NCBI GenBank assembly: GCA_036925085.1
Contig: JAUPFP010000102.1
Coordinates: 186,001-250,000 of the forward strand
Reading direction: 5' to 3'
DNA from: Brachycybe producta
Taxonomy: Eukaryota; Arthropoda; Diplopoda; Playtdesmida; Andrognathidae
Length of the DNA stretch: 64,000 nucleotides
The notes under the pieces were generated by a model. It was not told where the DNA came from and ran no database searches. It worked only from the letters and a program-made list of their open reading frames with translations. This document shows positions 22,671 through 33,604 of the stretch, piece after piece. The position numbers and the translations under genes are program-made. Positions within the stretch are counted from its first letter, which is position 1. Each line of letters opens with the position of its first letter.

Positions 22671-22950
22671 TTTGCGGTAACTTCATTAATTTTCCACACA
22701 CGCGGTAACAATTGTGAGCGCAATAATTCTCATGTAACCAATTAAGACTAAAAAAACACAACAAAGATGGGTTTCTCATTATTTCTCTCTCTTTTTAGCT
22801 TTTTAGACCTTTTAAAAAATATAAGTGTTTCATTTCAAGTTCTCTTTTCAGCAGCTTTTTTTTACTTTACTTAAAATAAAAATCACATAATCTTACAAAA
22901 TGGACACAAAAAACAACAACAATAACCATATAATTATATTTATTATAATA

Positions 22951-23822
22951 CAGTATGGACTCAGAATCAATTGTCCAATCTTATTAAGAGGCGACATCAC
23001 TAAATTTACTTCGAAAAATCTCCGCAAAGAACGCTAGCATCGTTTTTCTATTGAGCCCATAGACCCAATAGACAAAATGTTAATTTTTAAAATACACAGT
23101 CGCAGTGGCAATATGTTTATTTTTCATATTTAAAGTTGTCCAATTTTGATGGTTCAAATTGCAATGTGCACCTTAAATATATTTTTATCTAATGATAGAA
23201 TGACAAAAAATTGGTAAGTGTGGTTCTATTTTTTAAAAAACTATTTCAAAATCGCGAATTTTTAACTCTTATGTTAAACTCCACTGAGTACATCCTCATA
23301 AGAAATAAAGATCCATTAAAATATGTTGGTAAAAATACCTAAAAATAATTTTAAAAACCCACAATTAACGCCACAGTGAAGCCAACACATTGGCGCACGT
23401 GCTGATTTTTTTTTTCTGGTTTTTTAAAATTATTTTTACTTATTTTTACGAGCATTTTAATGGATGTTTTTTTCTTAGTTGGGCGTTAATGGAGTTTAAC
23501 ATAAAAAGTTAGAAATTCGTGATTTTGAAATAATTTTTTAAAAATAGAACCGCACTTACCAATTTTTTGTCATTCTATCACTCGATCAGCATATATTTAA
23601 GGTGCACATTGCACTTTGAACCATCAAAATTGGACAACTTTAAATATGAAAAATAAACATATTGCCGACTGTGGTGTATTTTAAAAATTAACATTTTTTT
23701 CTTTAACATCGGGTCAATGGGCTCAATAGAAAAACGATGCTAGCGCCTCTTTGTGGAGATTTTTCAAAGTATTTTTGCCATGTAGCCTCTTAAGAGTTTC
23801 TATTTGTTTCTGATACATACTG
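22951..23822. mobile_element. Family S long palindromic element, copy 1
   Basis: Ends CAGTATGGACTCAGAA and TTCTGATACATACTG, each flanked by TA, the Tc1/mariner-type target. The arms of about 400 bp are nearly complementary (AAATCTCC...GCTAGCATCGTTTTTCTATT faces AATAGAAAAACGATGCTAGC). No open frame. A second copy is at 35314-36050. Confidence 0.8.
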
Positions 23823-24229
23823 TATATAAAGTTATGACAATAATAAAAAGCCATCTCTTTACATGTCTTAATTATTCCCATTTATTATATGTAGGCCTAC
23901 TTATACAACTAAGTTTTCTAAACAACATTTAAACTAAAAGATAAACAAAAAGAAGATTATGTCATGTTTTTTTATTACTAATGTAATAATACATTTTGAA
24001 CATTAAATACAGAGAGACATGTGTACATATTTGCATTCCAAAATGTATTCTATGTATGAGTGCGCGCGCGTTCACCAAATTTGTGATGCAATATTTAAAT
24101 GTGGTGTGAACATGTCTATAAAAACGTCATCAATCACGTTACTAGTGTTAAGTTGTTAAGTTATAAACATAACACATATTTGGCTCCGTGCGAAAATTGA
24201 GTTTGTTTGAAAACTCGTTCCAAATTTAT
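23823..24229. other. No exon seen: AT-rich intron 1 sequence
   Basis: Contains a short TGCGCGCGCG patch near 24060. Otherwise nothing recognised. Confidence 0.5.
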
Positions 24230-24620
24230 GTTACAGTCAATCTGCGGAATCAGTCAATCTGCAGATTGCCTACGTAAACCAACTTTGCTAGTGAATCTGC
24301 AAATATTCAACACCTAAAATGTATTGAATTTTGCAGATTCTCACTAGGAGATACAGGCAGTTAGAAATCGGAGAGAACTTCAGTTGGCTCCGCCCTAGTT
24401 ATGACGACTGCCAACTTTTGTAATTGGTTGGTTATGTAGTCTGACGTCACAAGCTCCGCCCCTTTTCAACGTCGAACCACACAACAAACCAATTAGAAGT
24501 TGCCAGTCGTCATAACAATAGGCGGAGCCAACTGAAGTTCACCCCCCCCCCCATTTCTAACTGTCTGTCTAGGAGATTGGTTGTTTTACAGATTGACTGA
24601 TTCTGCAGATTGACAGTAAC
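24230..24620. mobile_element. Family B foldback split by a MITE A
   Basis: Outer ends GTTACAGTCAATCTGC and GCAGATTGACAGTAAC. The A copy at 24353-24568 interrupts it and is flanked by the 9-bp duplication CTAGGAGAT. Confidence 0.8.
24353..24568. mobile_element. MITE family A with 9-bp target duplication
   Basis: ACAGGCAGTTAGAAATCGG to CTAACTGTCTGT, with long arms around a TGACGTCA core. The target CTAGGAGAT is present on both sides (24344-24352 and 24569-24577). Confidence 0.9.
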
Positions 24621-24646
24621 TTTATATACTCTCAATCCTTCAGCCA

Positions 24647-24732
24647 ACCTCCTCCTCCTCCTCCATTTTATGCCCCTTATATCCAATATGTACTCCATAT
24701 TGAATATAAGGGGCATAAAATGGAGGAGGAAG
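24647..24732. repeat. Perfect short hairpin
   Basis: CCTCCATTTTATGCCCCTTA faces TAAGGGGCATAAAATGGAGG around a short loop centred on GTACTCC. Followed by (AG)n at 24784-24826. Confidence 0.8.
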
Positions 24733-24778
24733 GGATGTGATAAATTAAGAATGAATTATTCAGTAGAAAATAAGAGAA

Positions 24779-24831
<53 letters not shown>

Positions 24832-25149
24832 TAAAAGTCACTTCTTTCTGTATATTTCATGTCAGTGAAAAATATAGTGTATTTGTATCACAGACACACA
24901 TATATATAGTCAATGAATGAAACTTATAAAATATGCAAATGTGTTAGCTTATATATGGTGTATAATGGGTGTTCTATACACCCACCCACACCCCCCCCCT
25001 TTACTTACGAAACAGAAGCAAACCCCTCCTCCCCCCTCCCTCCCACCCTAAAAAAAACTAGAAAAGTTCATCACCGAAATTTACGCATGCGTGACAAACA
25101 TACACAATAAAAACTAACTATTGTGAAATTTGTGACACGGATTCACAGA

Positions 25150-25362
25150 CAATAGTCACAGCACTAGCTTTTCGTTTGCTCACCCCCCCCCCCCCCCCCG
25201 CTTTTTTATGAGCGTCAGACCAAATATCAACCAATTAGAAAATTGATAAAGGCGGAGCATGTGACATCAGACCAAATAACAAACCAATTAGAAATTGATG
25301 ACGCTCATAAAAGGGCGGAGCAAACGGAAAAAGCTAGTTGCTGGCAACAATTGCCAGTACAA
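25150..25362. mobile_element. MITE family C variant with poly-C insertion
   Basis: GCACTAGCTTTTCGTTTGC faces GCAAACGGAAAAAGCTAGT. A C run at 25182-25199 interrupts the GC box. Includes CCAATTAG boxes and TGACATCAGACC. Confidence 0.65.
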
Positions 25363-25649
25363 TTAATCTCGCAAACATGTGCCAAGTGGAGGAAAAAAAA
25401 TGCACAAAAATTGAGATTTTAATGACTTTTTTTTGTCATAAGACACAACTTTGTTTGTAAGAAAACTCAGAAATTACATGTATTTTATAACTTGAAAACT
25501 ATTCTTAATTTTTCATCTATTTTTCTATTTTCTGTTCGTGTTTTTTCCCCCCCTCTGCAGGTGTAAATCAACCCTTAAAAATACACCTAAAGGGCCTTGT
25601 TTCCATTGGAGCGAAAATCTGAATTTTATTTTTAAAAATCTAAACTGGG

Positions 25650-25863
25650 CCCTGTTTCTCAAAGATAAACAAGTCTTGTAATGCAAGTGAATTCTACGGA
25701 GCCCTGATCAAGACACGCATCAACAAAATTCACAATTTGTTTTTAAGAATTAACAATTCGAAATGACAAATTGTGAATTTGCGACGTGTGTCCTTCTTTA
25801 CAGGGCTCCGTGGAATTTATTTGTATTACCATGACTTGTACTTTTGAGAAACAGGCCCCAGGT
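25650..25863. mobile_element. Family G palindrome
   Basis: CTGGGCCCTGTTTCTCAAAG faces TTGAGAAACAGGCCCCAGG. CTACGGAGCCCTG faces CAGGGCTCCGTGG. CAAAATTCACAATTTG is near the centre. The overlapping small frames are artefacts. Confidence 0.7.
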
Positions 25864-26230
25864 AAAAAAAAATACAACAAACGCGAGCGCCCCCGCTCCC
25901 CCCCCCCCACTTCACTATTATACGTGAGAGCCACGTTTGAACTATTTTTAATAGAGATGGGACATTCAAATCCCGCGAATCTTGAAAAATATTCGAGATT
26001 CGAAAACTCGAATCTTCGCGCTTTTTTTCGTTTATCGAATCTTTCAAATCATAACCTAAAAAACTGTTAAAAACTTTGGTAAAATTAGTATAAATTCCCT
26101 TGACGTTCAATAGAAGCGTTCACTAACAAAAAAACCGGTGATTTGTTGCAATTTCGGTGGTCGGACCCGGATCACCTTGTGGCCTGACCCTGAGTGCCAC
26201 ACTTGTTTATTAATTATTTAATATTTAACA

Positions 26231-26772
26231 CTAGTGGGGTAACCCGTCATAAATGACGGGGAGCAAAATTCACAAGCAATTGTGCCCAGCATTAGAATTT
26301 CTTTTCCTCCGCCCTTTTATGACGTCAGACCAAGTAACAAACCAATTAGAAATTGATGACGTTCATAAAAGGGCGGAGCAAAAGAAATTCTAATGCTGGG
26401 CACAATTGCCTGTGATAAATTCTAGTTTAATTTGGCTACTATTATCCCCTCCCCTTTTTATATTTGAAAGAGAAAATGAGTTTTTCATTTTCTCTGGTGT
26501 GCGCATGCGCGTCGTTTGTTCCTTTTTTACTCCTTTCATTTCAATTTCAGTCACCCCTCCCACTTTTTCCCCCTCTACGTTTCTCTCTCCCCTCTTCTAC
26601 ACTTTCCAACCTTTTCCCTTCTCTAATTTAATATCACGGGGTTCTTGGATTGGGAGAGTGCAACATATAATGCAGTTGACCTTGAGAAAAAAAGCGGTTC
26701 ATTTATTCATTTAAATTTATATAAATTCCGATGTGGTTCAAGGTATTTGTCCTTGTTTGTACAGCGTTAATT

Positions 26773-26803
<31 letters not shown>

Positions 26804-26826
26804 GACCTGGCTTAATATATATAATA
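26231..26826 (-). mobile_element. Helitron-like non-autonomous element with nested MITE C
   Basis: On the minus strand the 3' end is the hairpin CCCGTCATTTATGACGGG, then TTACCCCACTAG, followed by T. Internal blocks are GCGCATGCGC, GGGTTCTTGGATTGGGAGAG and a (CA)n before CCTGGCTTAATATAT at the far end. Confidence 0.75.
26272..26413. mobile_element. MITE family C with traceable target duplication
   Basis: ACAAGCAATTGTGCCCAGCA to TGCTGGGCACAATTGCCTGT. Left flank GCAAAATTC, right flank GATAAATTC. The uninserted relative at 11643 reads GTCAAATTC then TAGTTTAATT, which fits a 9-bp duplication. Confidence 0.85.
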
Positions 26827-26999
26827 ATAATTTCATTTATTTGTATCTTCTTAATGAATAATATAGGATTCTTATATGAAGGATTCGGATTCGAGAAAAT
26901 TTAGGATTCGTCCCCCACCTCTAAATTTTCACCAGCTGAAATTTTCAAAAAAAAAAAATTCAAATTTTCACCTCAGTGAAAACAATGCCTTATTAGACA

Positions 27000-28760
27000 G
27001 TTTTCAAAATTCTAAACACACAAATGTCACATACACATGTCAGTGTCACAACCACACTATACACTTAAAAGAGCAAAAACACACACATACAATTATTAAG
27101 CTAGTGAAAAAAAAACACACAGTACAGAGAAAGAAAAATACGTTTAAAATGAGAACACGCATATAATATAGATAAAAAAAACGCACACAAGACAGACAGA
27201 CAGAATTAACGCAGATGCAAACGCACACACGCATATTTAGCTCTACACAACACCAGAATTCCACCACATACACATTTGATGGAATGAACACCAAAACCAA
27301 CATCATTAGCACCGTTTTAGAGTCTACTTCATCCAGAAAAATCGTTAATAAACTCCCCTAACGCCCCTTTTCTTCCTCCTCCTCTATGTATAATTATGAG
27401 GGGCTTAGAAGCCAAGAGGAATAAGTGACTGAAGTAATGTTTTTTTCTTTCCTTAGTAAATTTGAGTTCAAAGGTAACTAACTCCCTCTCTCTCTCTCTC
27501 TCTCTCTCCATAGACATCAATGTTATAGTTGTACGTTTTTGACACGCTATAAAAGCAGCAATGAACAGCTTTTTCTTTCATCTTGTCCACTGAATTCATC
27601 ATCATTTCATTGACAAAATGTATTTTTATCTCCATTTTATTATATATACACATGTATAAAAATGTCACTTATCCCCCTTGGCTTCTAAGTCCCTTATTGT
27701 GTACAATGTAAGTGAATGAATGCACAATATGTACACAGGTTAGAGAATTAATCGACAGTGACGTCACAAGAACGCAAACACACATATGCCCTACAATCAT
27801 ACAGTCTATGCTCTCATTAAATATTCATACAACGTGGGCACCTCCTATCTCTCTATTTCTCTCTTTTCACTCTTTATTTGTCCTTCTCCATCTTTCTATC
27901 TCTCTATCTCCTTTTTTTTCTCTCTCTCTCTTGTTTCTATCTCTCCCTGGCTATTTCTGTCTACAATATATCTCTTTCTGTGTTTCTTTCACTCTCTGTT
28001 TCTCTCTCTCTATTTCTATCTCTTTTCTCTCCCCCTTTATCTGTTTGTCTCTCTCACTCTCTGTTTTTCTCTCTCTCTCTCTCCCTATTTCTATCTCTCT
28101 ATCTCTCTCCCTTTCTCGGTTTCTCTCTCTCTCTTGTTTCTATCTCTCCCTCGCTATTTCTGTCTACAGTATATATTTCTGTGTTTCTGTCACTCTCTGT
28201 CTCTCTCTCTTTCTCTCCTACTCTCATTCTGTTTTGCAACTGTGTTTCCCCTGAAAAATAATCAATAAAGATACAAAAAGCGTCAGGTGAAACTGAGGCA
28301 CAATTTTTTTTATGTGCTGTATACACCTAATATGTGAATGTATATACAGTACTGTACACATTATACTTATATAGGTTAAGATAATAAATTCCAAAACAAC
28401 ATAAGGAATAAATGCCCCTCCCCCCCTTTTTTTTTGCTACTTTTGTTATAAACAATATCTAGCCTTTTGAGTGACACTCTGAAATATTACTTAAAGATGG
28501 CCCTCCCTTCCCCCCCCAAATAAAATACAGAAGATGCGAAAGAGGGCCAACAATGAAACCTTCCATCAAAAAAGATGAATTGCCAATCAACTTAATTGGA
28601 TAACAGCAATCAATAAATAATAAATGAAACACACATTGAAAACAAAAAGAGAGAAAAAATTACAAATTACAAAACATCCTTATAATTCACTTGAATCATT
28701 TGTCTGAAAGAATCAATTAATTGATTAAGCGCCATCTTTCTTTTTTTTTCGTGTGAGAAA
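27000..28760. other. No exon seen: CA-rich and CT-rich simple sequence
   Basis: ACAC-rich DNA at 27010-27260 and pyrimidine-rich simple sequence at 27840-28225 with repeated CTGTCTACA(A/G)TATAT blocks. The Ser/Leu frames here are artefacts. No recognised gene. Confidence 0.6.
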
Positions 28761-29170
28761 AGTCAAGTCAAGTCAAGATTACTGGTTGAATTATTTAAAT
28801 TAGAAATCCTTTTTTTTTTCCCCCACAGGCATCTGTAGACAGCTTCAGAATTTCTTTGGCTCCACCCTTTTATGAACGTCATCAATTTCTAATTGGTTTG
28901 TTACTGAGTCTGATGTCACATGCCACGCCCTTTTTATTTCTAATTGGTTGATATTTAGTCTGATGCTCATAAAAGGGTGGAGCCAAATAAATTCTGAAGC
29001 TGTCTACAGATGCCCCTCTTTTTTCCATTGCAATTCTATTAAAAGTCTACATTTCTCAGCAGATAACAAAAGAAGAAGACGAGGAAGCTCCTACAACCAA
29101 TCAAAATTAACTTTAAAAGCTAGTGACGTAACTTTTATTGAAATAATTTAACCAGTAATCTTGAGTTGAG
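28761..29170. mobile_element. Foldback (GATTACTGGTTGAATTATTT) split by MITE D
   Basis: TCAAGATTACTGGTTGAATT faces AATTTAACCAGTAATCTTGA. MITE D at 28825-29014 lies inside. Another arm-like piece (CTCAGTAATCTTGAG) follows at 29520. Confidence 0.65.
28825..29014. mobile_element. MITE family D
   Basis: ACAGGCATCTGTAGACAGCT to AGCTGTCTACAGATGCC, with GGCTCCACCC and GGGTGGAGCC arms. Confidence 0.85.
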
Positions 29171-29192
29171 ATAAGAGTATCAGCCTTCTGAT

Positions 29193-29398
29193 ACAGGCAG
29201 TTAGAAATCGGTCAGAACTTCTGTTGGCTCCGCCCTTGTTATGACGACCGGCAACTTCTAATTGGCTGGTTATGTAGTCTGACGTTGAAAAGGGCGGAGC
29301 ATGTCACGTCAGACTACATAACCAGCCAATTAGAAGTTGCCGGTCGTCATAACAAGGGCGGAGCCAACAAAAGTTCTGACCGATTTCTAACTGCCTGT
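29193..29398. mobile_element. MITE family A, fully palindromic copy with 9-bp duplication
   Basis: ACAGGCAGTTAGAAATCGG to CTAACTGCCTGT. The target CCTTCTGAT occurs on both sides (29184-29192, 29399-29407). Confidence 0.92.
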
Positions 29399-29857
29399 CC
29401 TTCTGATTGGTCGCGACGAGGCACCCACCAGCTTCATGCCATTTTTAAACCAACTTATATGCGATCACTAACGTTAACTTTAAAGAAAGAAAAAAACGCA
29501 CGTCATTTAAATAACTAAACTCAGTAATCTTGAGTTTAACAAGATTACCCGGGTTTGGATTATTTAAATGAGTCACACACACTCACCGTTTCAAATATAA
29601 TCAATAGTAAAGATGTGTGAGAAAAATAAAGCCATATTAAGCTGGCACCCAACAGAGAGGGTGAGAAAGCGAAAAACACTTCAAAGGTTTCGTCGTTTCA
29701 AATGAAATTGTCATTTTTTTGAGACACACTGTAGTTCGGCAGCCATTTTTGTATCCTTCAACATAATTTCCATTAATATACCTGAAGTCACTTAAAAAAT
29801 GTTACCAAAATAAAAGAACATTGAGAATTCTCACAACTACATCACAGAAGAGTCATA

Positions 29858-30093
29858 AGTAGGCTTGCCACCTTTTCCCCTCCTTTGTGGAGGACAGTCC
29901 TCCATTCGGAAGAATTGTCCTCCGACCAGGACCGTCCTCCATATAAGGCAAGCCTAGTCATAAGATACAAAAACAGAAACACAATTAAGGACGAATCACA
30001 CATGCTGAATAAAATCCCACTGAAAGGATCACAAGAAATATAATCTTATTTTTTATTTCTGCTGGTTTTTCAGCATGTGTCATTCGTCCTTAA
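29858..30093. mobile_element. Two short palindromes: GGCTTGCC element and family J
   Basis: GTAGGCTTGCCACC faces ATAAGGCAAGCCTAG around repeated GTCCTCC (29858-29960). Then AAGGACGAATCACACATGCT faces AGCATGTGTCATTCGTCCTT (29985-30093). Confidence 0.75.
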
Positions 30094-30165
30094 CACACCC
30101 AAACTGCTGGGCCAAATAGAAACACACATAGACAAAGGCAGTTGAGTGCAGCCAGAAAAACTGTT

Positions 30166-30462
30166 ATACCTTGTACACACTCACACATGAGTTAAATGAA
30201 TTGAAATTAAATGTGTTTAGGTGAATTATACGGAATCCAGTTAAGGACATGAATCACAAATAAAAATTGACTTTATTATTGATATTATAAATTGAATAAT
30301 ATTTTTATCAATAGTTTTTATATTTAAGTATTAAATCAATATTTTCAGATTAATTAACTGAATAAATTGAGTTCGATATATTGTTTGTTTGTCCTTCACA
30401 GGACTCTGTAGAACACGTTTATTATTTAAATGCATTTAAATTATCCGGTGTGTACTAGGTAT
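30166..30462 (+). mobile_element. Family F element
   Basis: ATACCTTGTACACACTCACA to GTGTACTAGGTAT. Contains TTGTCCTTCACAGGACTCTG. Confidence 0.85.
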
Positions 30463-30603
30463 TCGCTTCACCCTTTCATGAGCATCAGACCAATAACAAA
30501 CCCATAACAAACAGAATCAAACACGTACAACAAACCTAAATAACCAATCAGAACGAACTTTTCTGGCTGCGCCCAACTGCTTCTCACACATACACGCACA
30601 CAC

Positions 30604-30795
30604 ACAGGCAGTTGTGCCCAGCACTAACTTTTAGTTTGCCCCGCCCTTTTATGACCGTCATACCAATTAAACAATTAGAAATTGAAAAGGGCGGAGCACG
30701 TGACATCAGACCAAGTAACTAACCAAATTAGAAATTGATGACGCTCATAAAAGGGCGGGGCAAACGAAAAATTAGTGCTGGGCAGAATTGCCAGT
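30604..30795. mobile_element. MITE family C variant
   Basis: ACAGGCAGTTGTGCCCAGCA to TGCTGGGCAGAATTGCC, with GCCCCGCCC/GGGCGGGGC arms and both CACGTGACATCAGACC and CCAATTAA-type boxes. Confidence 0.8.
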
Positions 30796-30802
30796 CACAC
30801 AC

Positions 30803-30992
30803 ACAGACATCTGTAGACAGCTTCAGAATTTCTTTGGCTCCGCTTTTTTTATGAGCGCCATTTCTAATTGGTTTGTTACTGGGTCTGATGTCACGTGCCC
30901 CGCCCTTTTTATTTCTAATTGGTTAATATTTGTTCTGACGCTCATAAAAGGGCGGAGCCAAAGAAATTTTGAAGCTGTCTAAAGATGCCTGT
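30803..30992. mobile_element. MITE family D
   Basis: ACAGACATCTGTAGACAGCT to GCTGTCTAAAGATGCCTGT, set in CACACAC simple sequence on both sides. Confidence 0.82.
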
Positions 30993-31063
30993 CACACACG
31001 CACCCTAGACACTACACAAGCACGCACGCAAACACATCACTGATTAGGTAGGCACTTAATACG

Positions 31064-31269
31064 ACAGGCATTTAGAAATCGGAGAGAACTTCAGTTGTCT
31101 CTGCCCTTTTTATGACAAGCGCAACTTCTAATTAGTTGGTTATGTAGTCTGACGTCACATGTTCCGCCCCTTTTCAACATCGAACCACACAACAAATCAA
31201 TCAGAAGTTGCCGGTCGTCATAAAAAGGGCGGAGCCAACTGAAGTTCGTCCCGATTTCTAATTGCCTGT
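31064..31269. mobile_element. MITE family A with 9-bp duplication
   Basis: ACAGGCATTTAGAAATCGG to CTAATTGCCTGT. The target CTTAATACG is on both sides (31055-31063, 31270-31278). Confidence 0.92.
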
Positions 31270-31440
31270 CTTAATACGAACACATACGAAACAGTCATAA
31301 ACACAAACACGTCACAGTTGACATATTTACAACCCATCTTTTTTTTAATATAATGTAGCACTCATCATTTTACACCTGAGCCACAAAAATATGAAATGTT
31401 TGCCTATGAGATTTTCTTACAAGTTTGCATCTCATTAATA

Positions 31441-31593
31441 TTAAAATGAGACTATACTGTGTGTGTGTATATTAATATAAATCCACGTAAAAAGCGAGAA
31501 AATTCACAAAATTAAGGGAAGAGGGGAGGGAGGGGTCCCTCTCTTACCCTCCTTTTCTCCTCCACTAAAACCAACATTTCAAAACTAAAATCC
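31441..31593 (+). repeat. Duplicated block, copy 1
   Basis: TTAAAATGAGACTATACTGT through GGGAAGAGGGGAGGGAGGGG to CTAAAATCC, nearly identical to 32681-32831. Confidence 0.9.
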
Positions 31594-31806
31594 ACAGGCA
31601 GTTAGAAATCGGAGAGAACTTCAGTTGGCTCGGCCCTTGTTATGACGACCGGGGCAACTTCTAATTGGTTTGTTGTGTGTGGTTCGACGTTGAAAAGGAG
31701 CGGAACATGTGACGTCAGACTACATAATTCCAACCAATTAGAAGTTGCCGGTCGTCATAACAAGGGCGGAGCCAACTGAAGTTCTCCCCGATTTCTAATT
31801 GTCTGT
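31594..31806. mobile_element. MITE family A with 9-bp duplication
   Basis: ACAGGCAGTTAGAAATCGG to CTAATTGTCTGT. Flanked by CTAAAATCC and CTAAATTCC (one mismatch). Confidence 0.9.
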
Positions 31807-31815
31807 CTAAATTCC

Positions 31816-32615
31816 TCCTTTTGACCCTGTTTGACTCTTTTAGAATAAAAAGAAAGCCATTTCACACATGGTACTCTCACAGCTACGTTTACACCACCCT
31901 TTTTTTTTTTTTTTGGCAACAAAATTCTAACACGTGCCCATTGGTTAGAAAACAACACACACAACATTACAACAAGGCGATGTTAGGGATTTTTTGATTA
32001 AATTACCACCTGCTTTTCTATTATTACCAATAATAATTGCCATTTTTACAATATCTTAACAATTTATGAGTTCATAATGAAAAATAAAAAAAACCCAAAA
32101 ACATGGAAAAGTGGGATGTAATACTCTTTTTTCATGACGTCATTACATGAAAAACCGATAATAATATCTAAATATATTAATATATTTATATATATATATA
32201 TATATATATATTACCTTCACTTTTTGAAAAGGCTTTTTACTAGATTATATTTCTGAAATTGTTTCTATGTTATTTTGTCTTTTTTTTTTTTTTCTCGTTC
32301 TAACTTTTCTAACAAAAATCCAATTTCTCTCTCCAAATACAAAACTGCAAAAAAGTCGATAAAAAATGACTGAACTCGTATTTTTGTAATATATTTTCTT
32401 GAAGATTTTTTAATGGTTCAAATCCATTATTATTAATTATTATTTAATAACCTCCCAAAAAAAAAACAATTTCAAAATATGGGAAATAAAAAAGAGTAAT
32501 TGTATTTTCCACCCCACCCACCCCTTTGAAACAGGCCCAAAAGTTTATCAATAAGAAAATAATGGCTCGTTTAATGGATCTGTTAAATAAACTAAATTAA
32601 CTACTTTTTTGCATA

Positions 32616-32680
<65 letters not shown>
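31816..32680. other. No exon seen: AT-rich, (TA)n at about 32183-32211 and 32621-32680
   Basis: Unique AT-rich DNA between the two duplicated blocks, ending in about 30 TA units that abut the second block. Confidence 0.6.
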
Positions 32681-32686
<6 letters not shown>

Positions 32687-32831
32687 TGAGACTATACTGT
32701 GTGTGTATATTAATATAAATCCACGTAAAAAGCGAGAAAATTCACAAAATTAAGGGAAGAGGGGAGGGAGGGGTCCCTCTCTTACCCTCCTTTTCTCCTC
32801 CACTAAAACCAACATTTCAAAACTAAAATCC
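32681..32831 (+). repeat. Duplicated block, copy 2
   Basis: Matches 31441-31593 with a 2-bp GT length difference, and continues into the first bases of a MITE A. Confidence 0.9.
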
Positions 32832-33030
32832 ACAGGCAGTTAGAAATCGGAGAGAACTTCAGTTGGCTCCGCCCTTGTTATGACTACCGGCAACTTCTAA
32901 TTGGCTGGTTATGTAGTCTGACGTCACACGGCTCCGCCCTTTTCAACGTCAGACTACATAACCAGCCAATCAGAAGTTGCCGGTCGTCATAACAAGGGCG
33001 GAGCCAACTGAAGTTCTCCCCTATTTCTAA
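32832..33030. mobile_element. MITE family A, right terminus decayed
   Basis: Left end is identical to the 31594 copy, but the centre has the opposite arrangement (GTAGTCTGACGTCACACGG first). The right end breaks at CTATTTCTAAGTCAC without CTGCCTGT. Confidence 0.82.
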
Positions 33031-33045
33031 GTCACTTTTTCCTTT

Positions 33046-33345
33046 TTTTTTTCTGAACGTGGCAAACTTTTAATTGCGTCATCGCTATTTCTCTACACGT
33101 GCTCTCTCTCCTCACTTATATTCTGTTGTGGGTTGTTTGTCCACGTGCTGATAATTAAGGTTGTTTTGGACGCTTTTAGAGCTAAAAGGCCTGCATTATA
33201 TTTAAACTAATTGACACGTGTGAAGTTTGGCCACCTAATGAGGTTGTTGCAGACGCCATCTACTTGACATTTACACAAATATTTTTCTATGGAGCCATCT
33301 TAAGTGACTGAGCTGCCCTTATTTCTAAGACACTTCCAAGTTTCT
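33046..33345. mobile_element. Family Q element
   Basis: GGCAAACTTTTAATTGCGTC, CACGTGCTGATAATTAAGGT and GGTTGTTGCAGACGCCATCT, colinear with 56290-56540. Confidence 0.7.
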
Positions 33346-33414
33346 CTTAAACCAGCTTAATTAGATGTAAACCGATTAAAGTCACAAGGATGTCTCATCA
33401 TGCCTAACCAATCA

Positions 33415-33599
33415 ACAGGCATTTAGAAATCGGGACGAAAACAAGTTGGCTCCGCCCCTTTTCATGACGACCGGGAACTTCTGATTGATTGGTTGGTTGT
33501 GTGGTTCGACGTTGATATAGGCGGAGCATGTGACGTCAGACTACATAACCAAAAAAGGGCGGAGCCAACTTGTGTTCGTCCCGATTTCTAAATGCCTGT
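33415..33599. mobile_element. MITE family A, internally shortened
   Basis: ACAGGCATTTAGAAATCGGG to CTAAATGCCTGT. Flanks AACCAATCA and GACCAATAA match at seven of nine bases. The right arm lacks the GTTGCCGGTCGTCAT part. Confidence 0.85.
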
Positions 33600-33604
33600 G
33601 ACCA

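Larger units (their letters stand above)
25593..26998. mobile_element. Family I foldback, arms pushed apart by nested elements
   Basis: Left end GGCCTTGTTTCCATTGGAGC at 25593 and right end near 26930-26998 (TTTTCACCTCAGTGAAAACA) match the intact I copy at 20590. The G palindrome and a Helitron-like copy lie between. The pairing of these ends is inferred. Confidence 0.45.
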
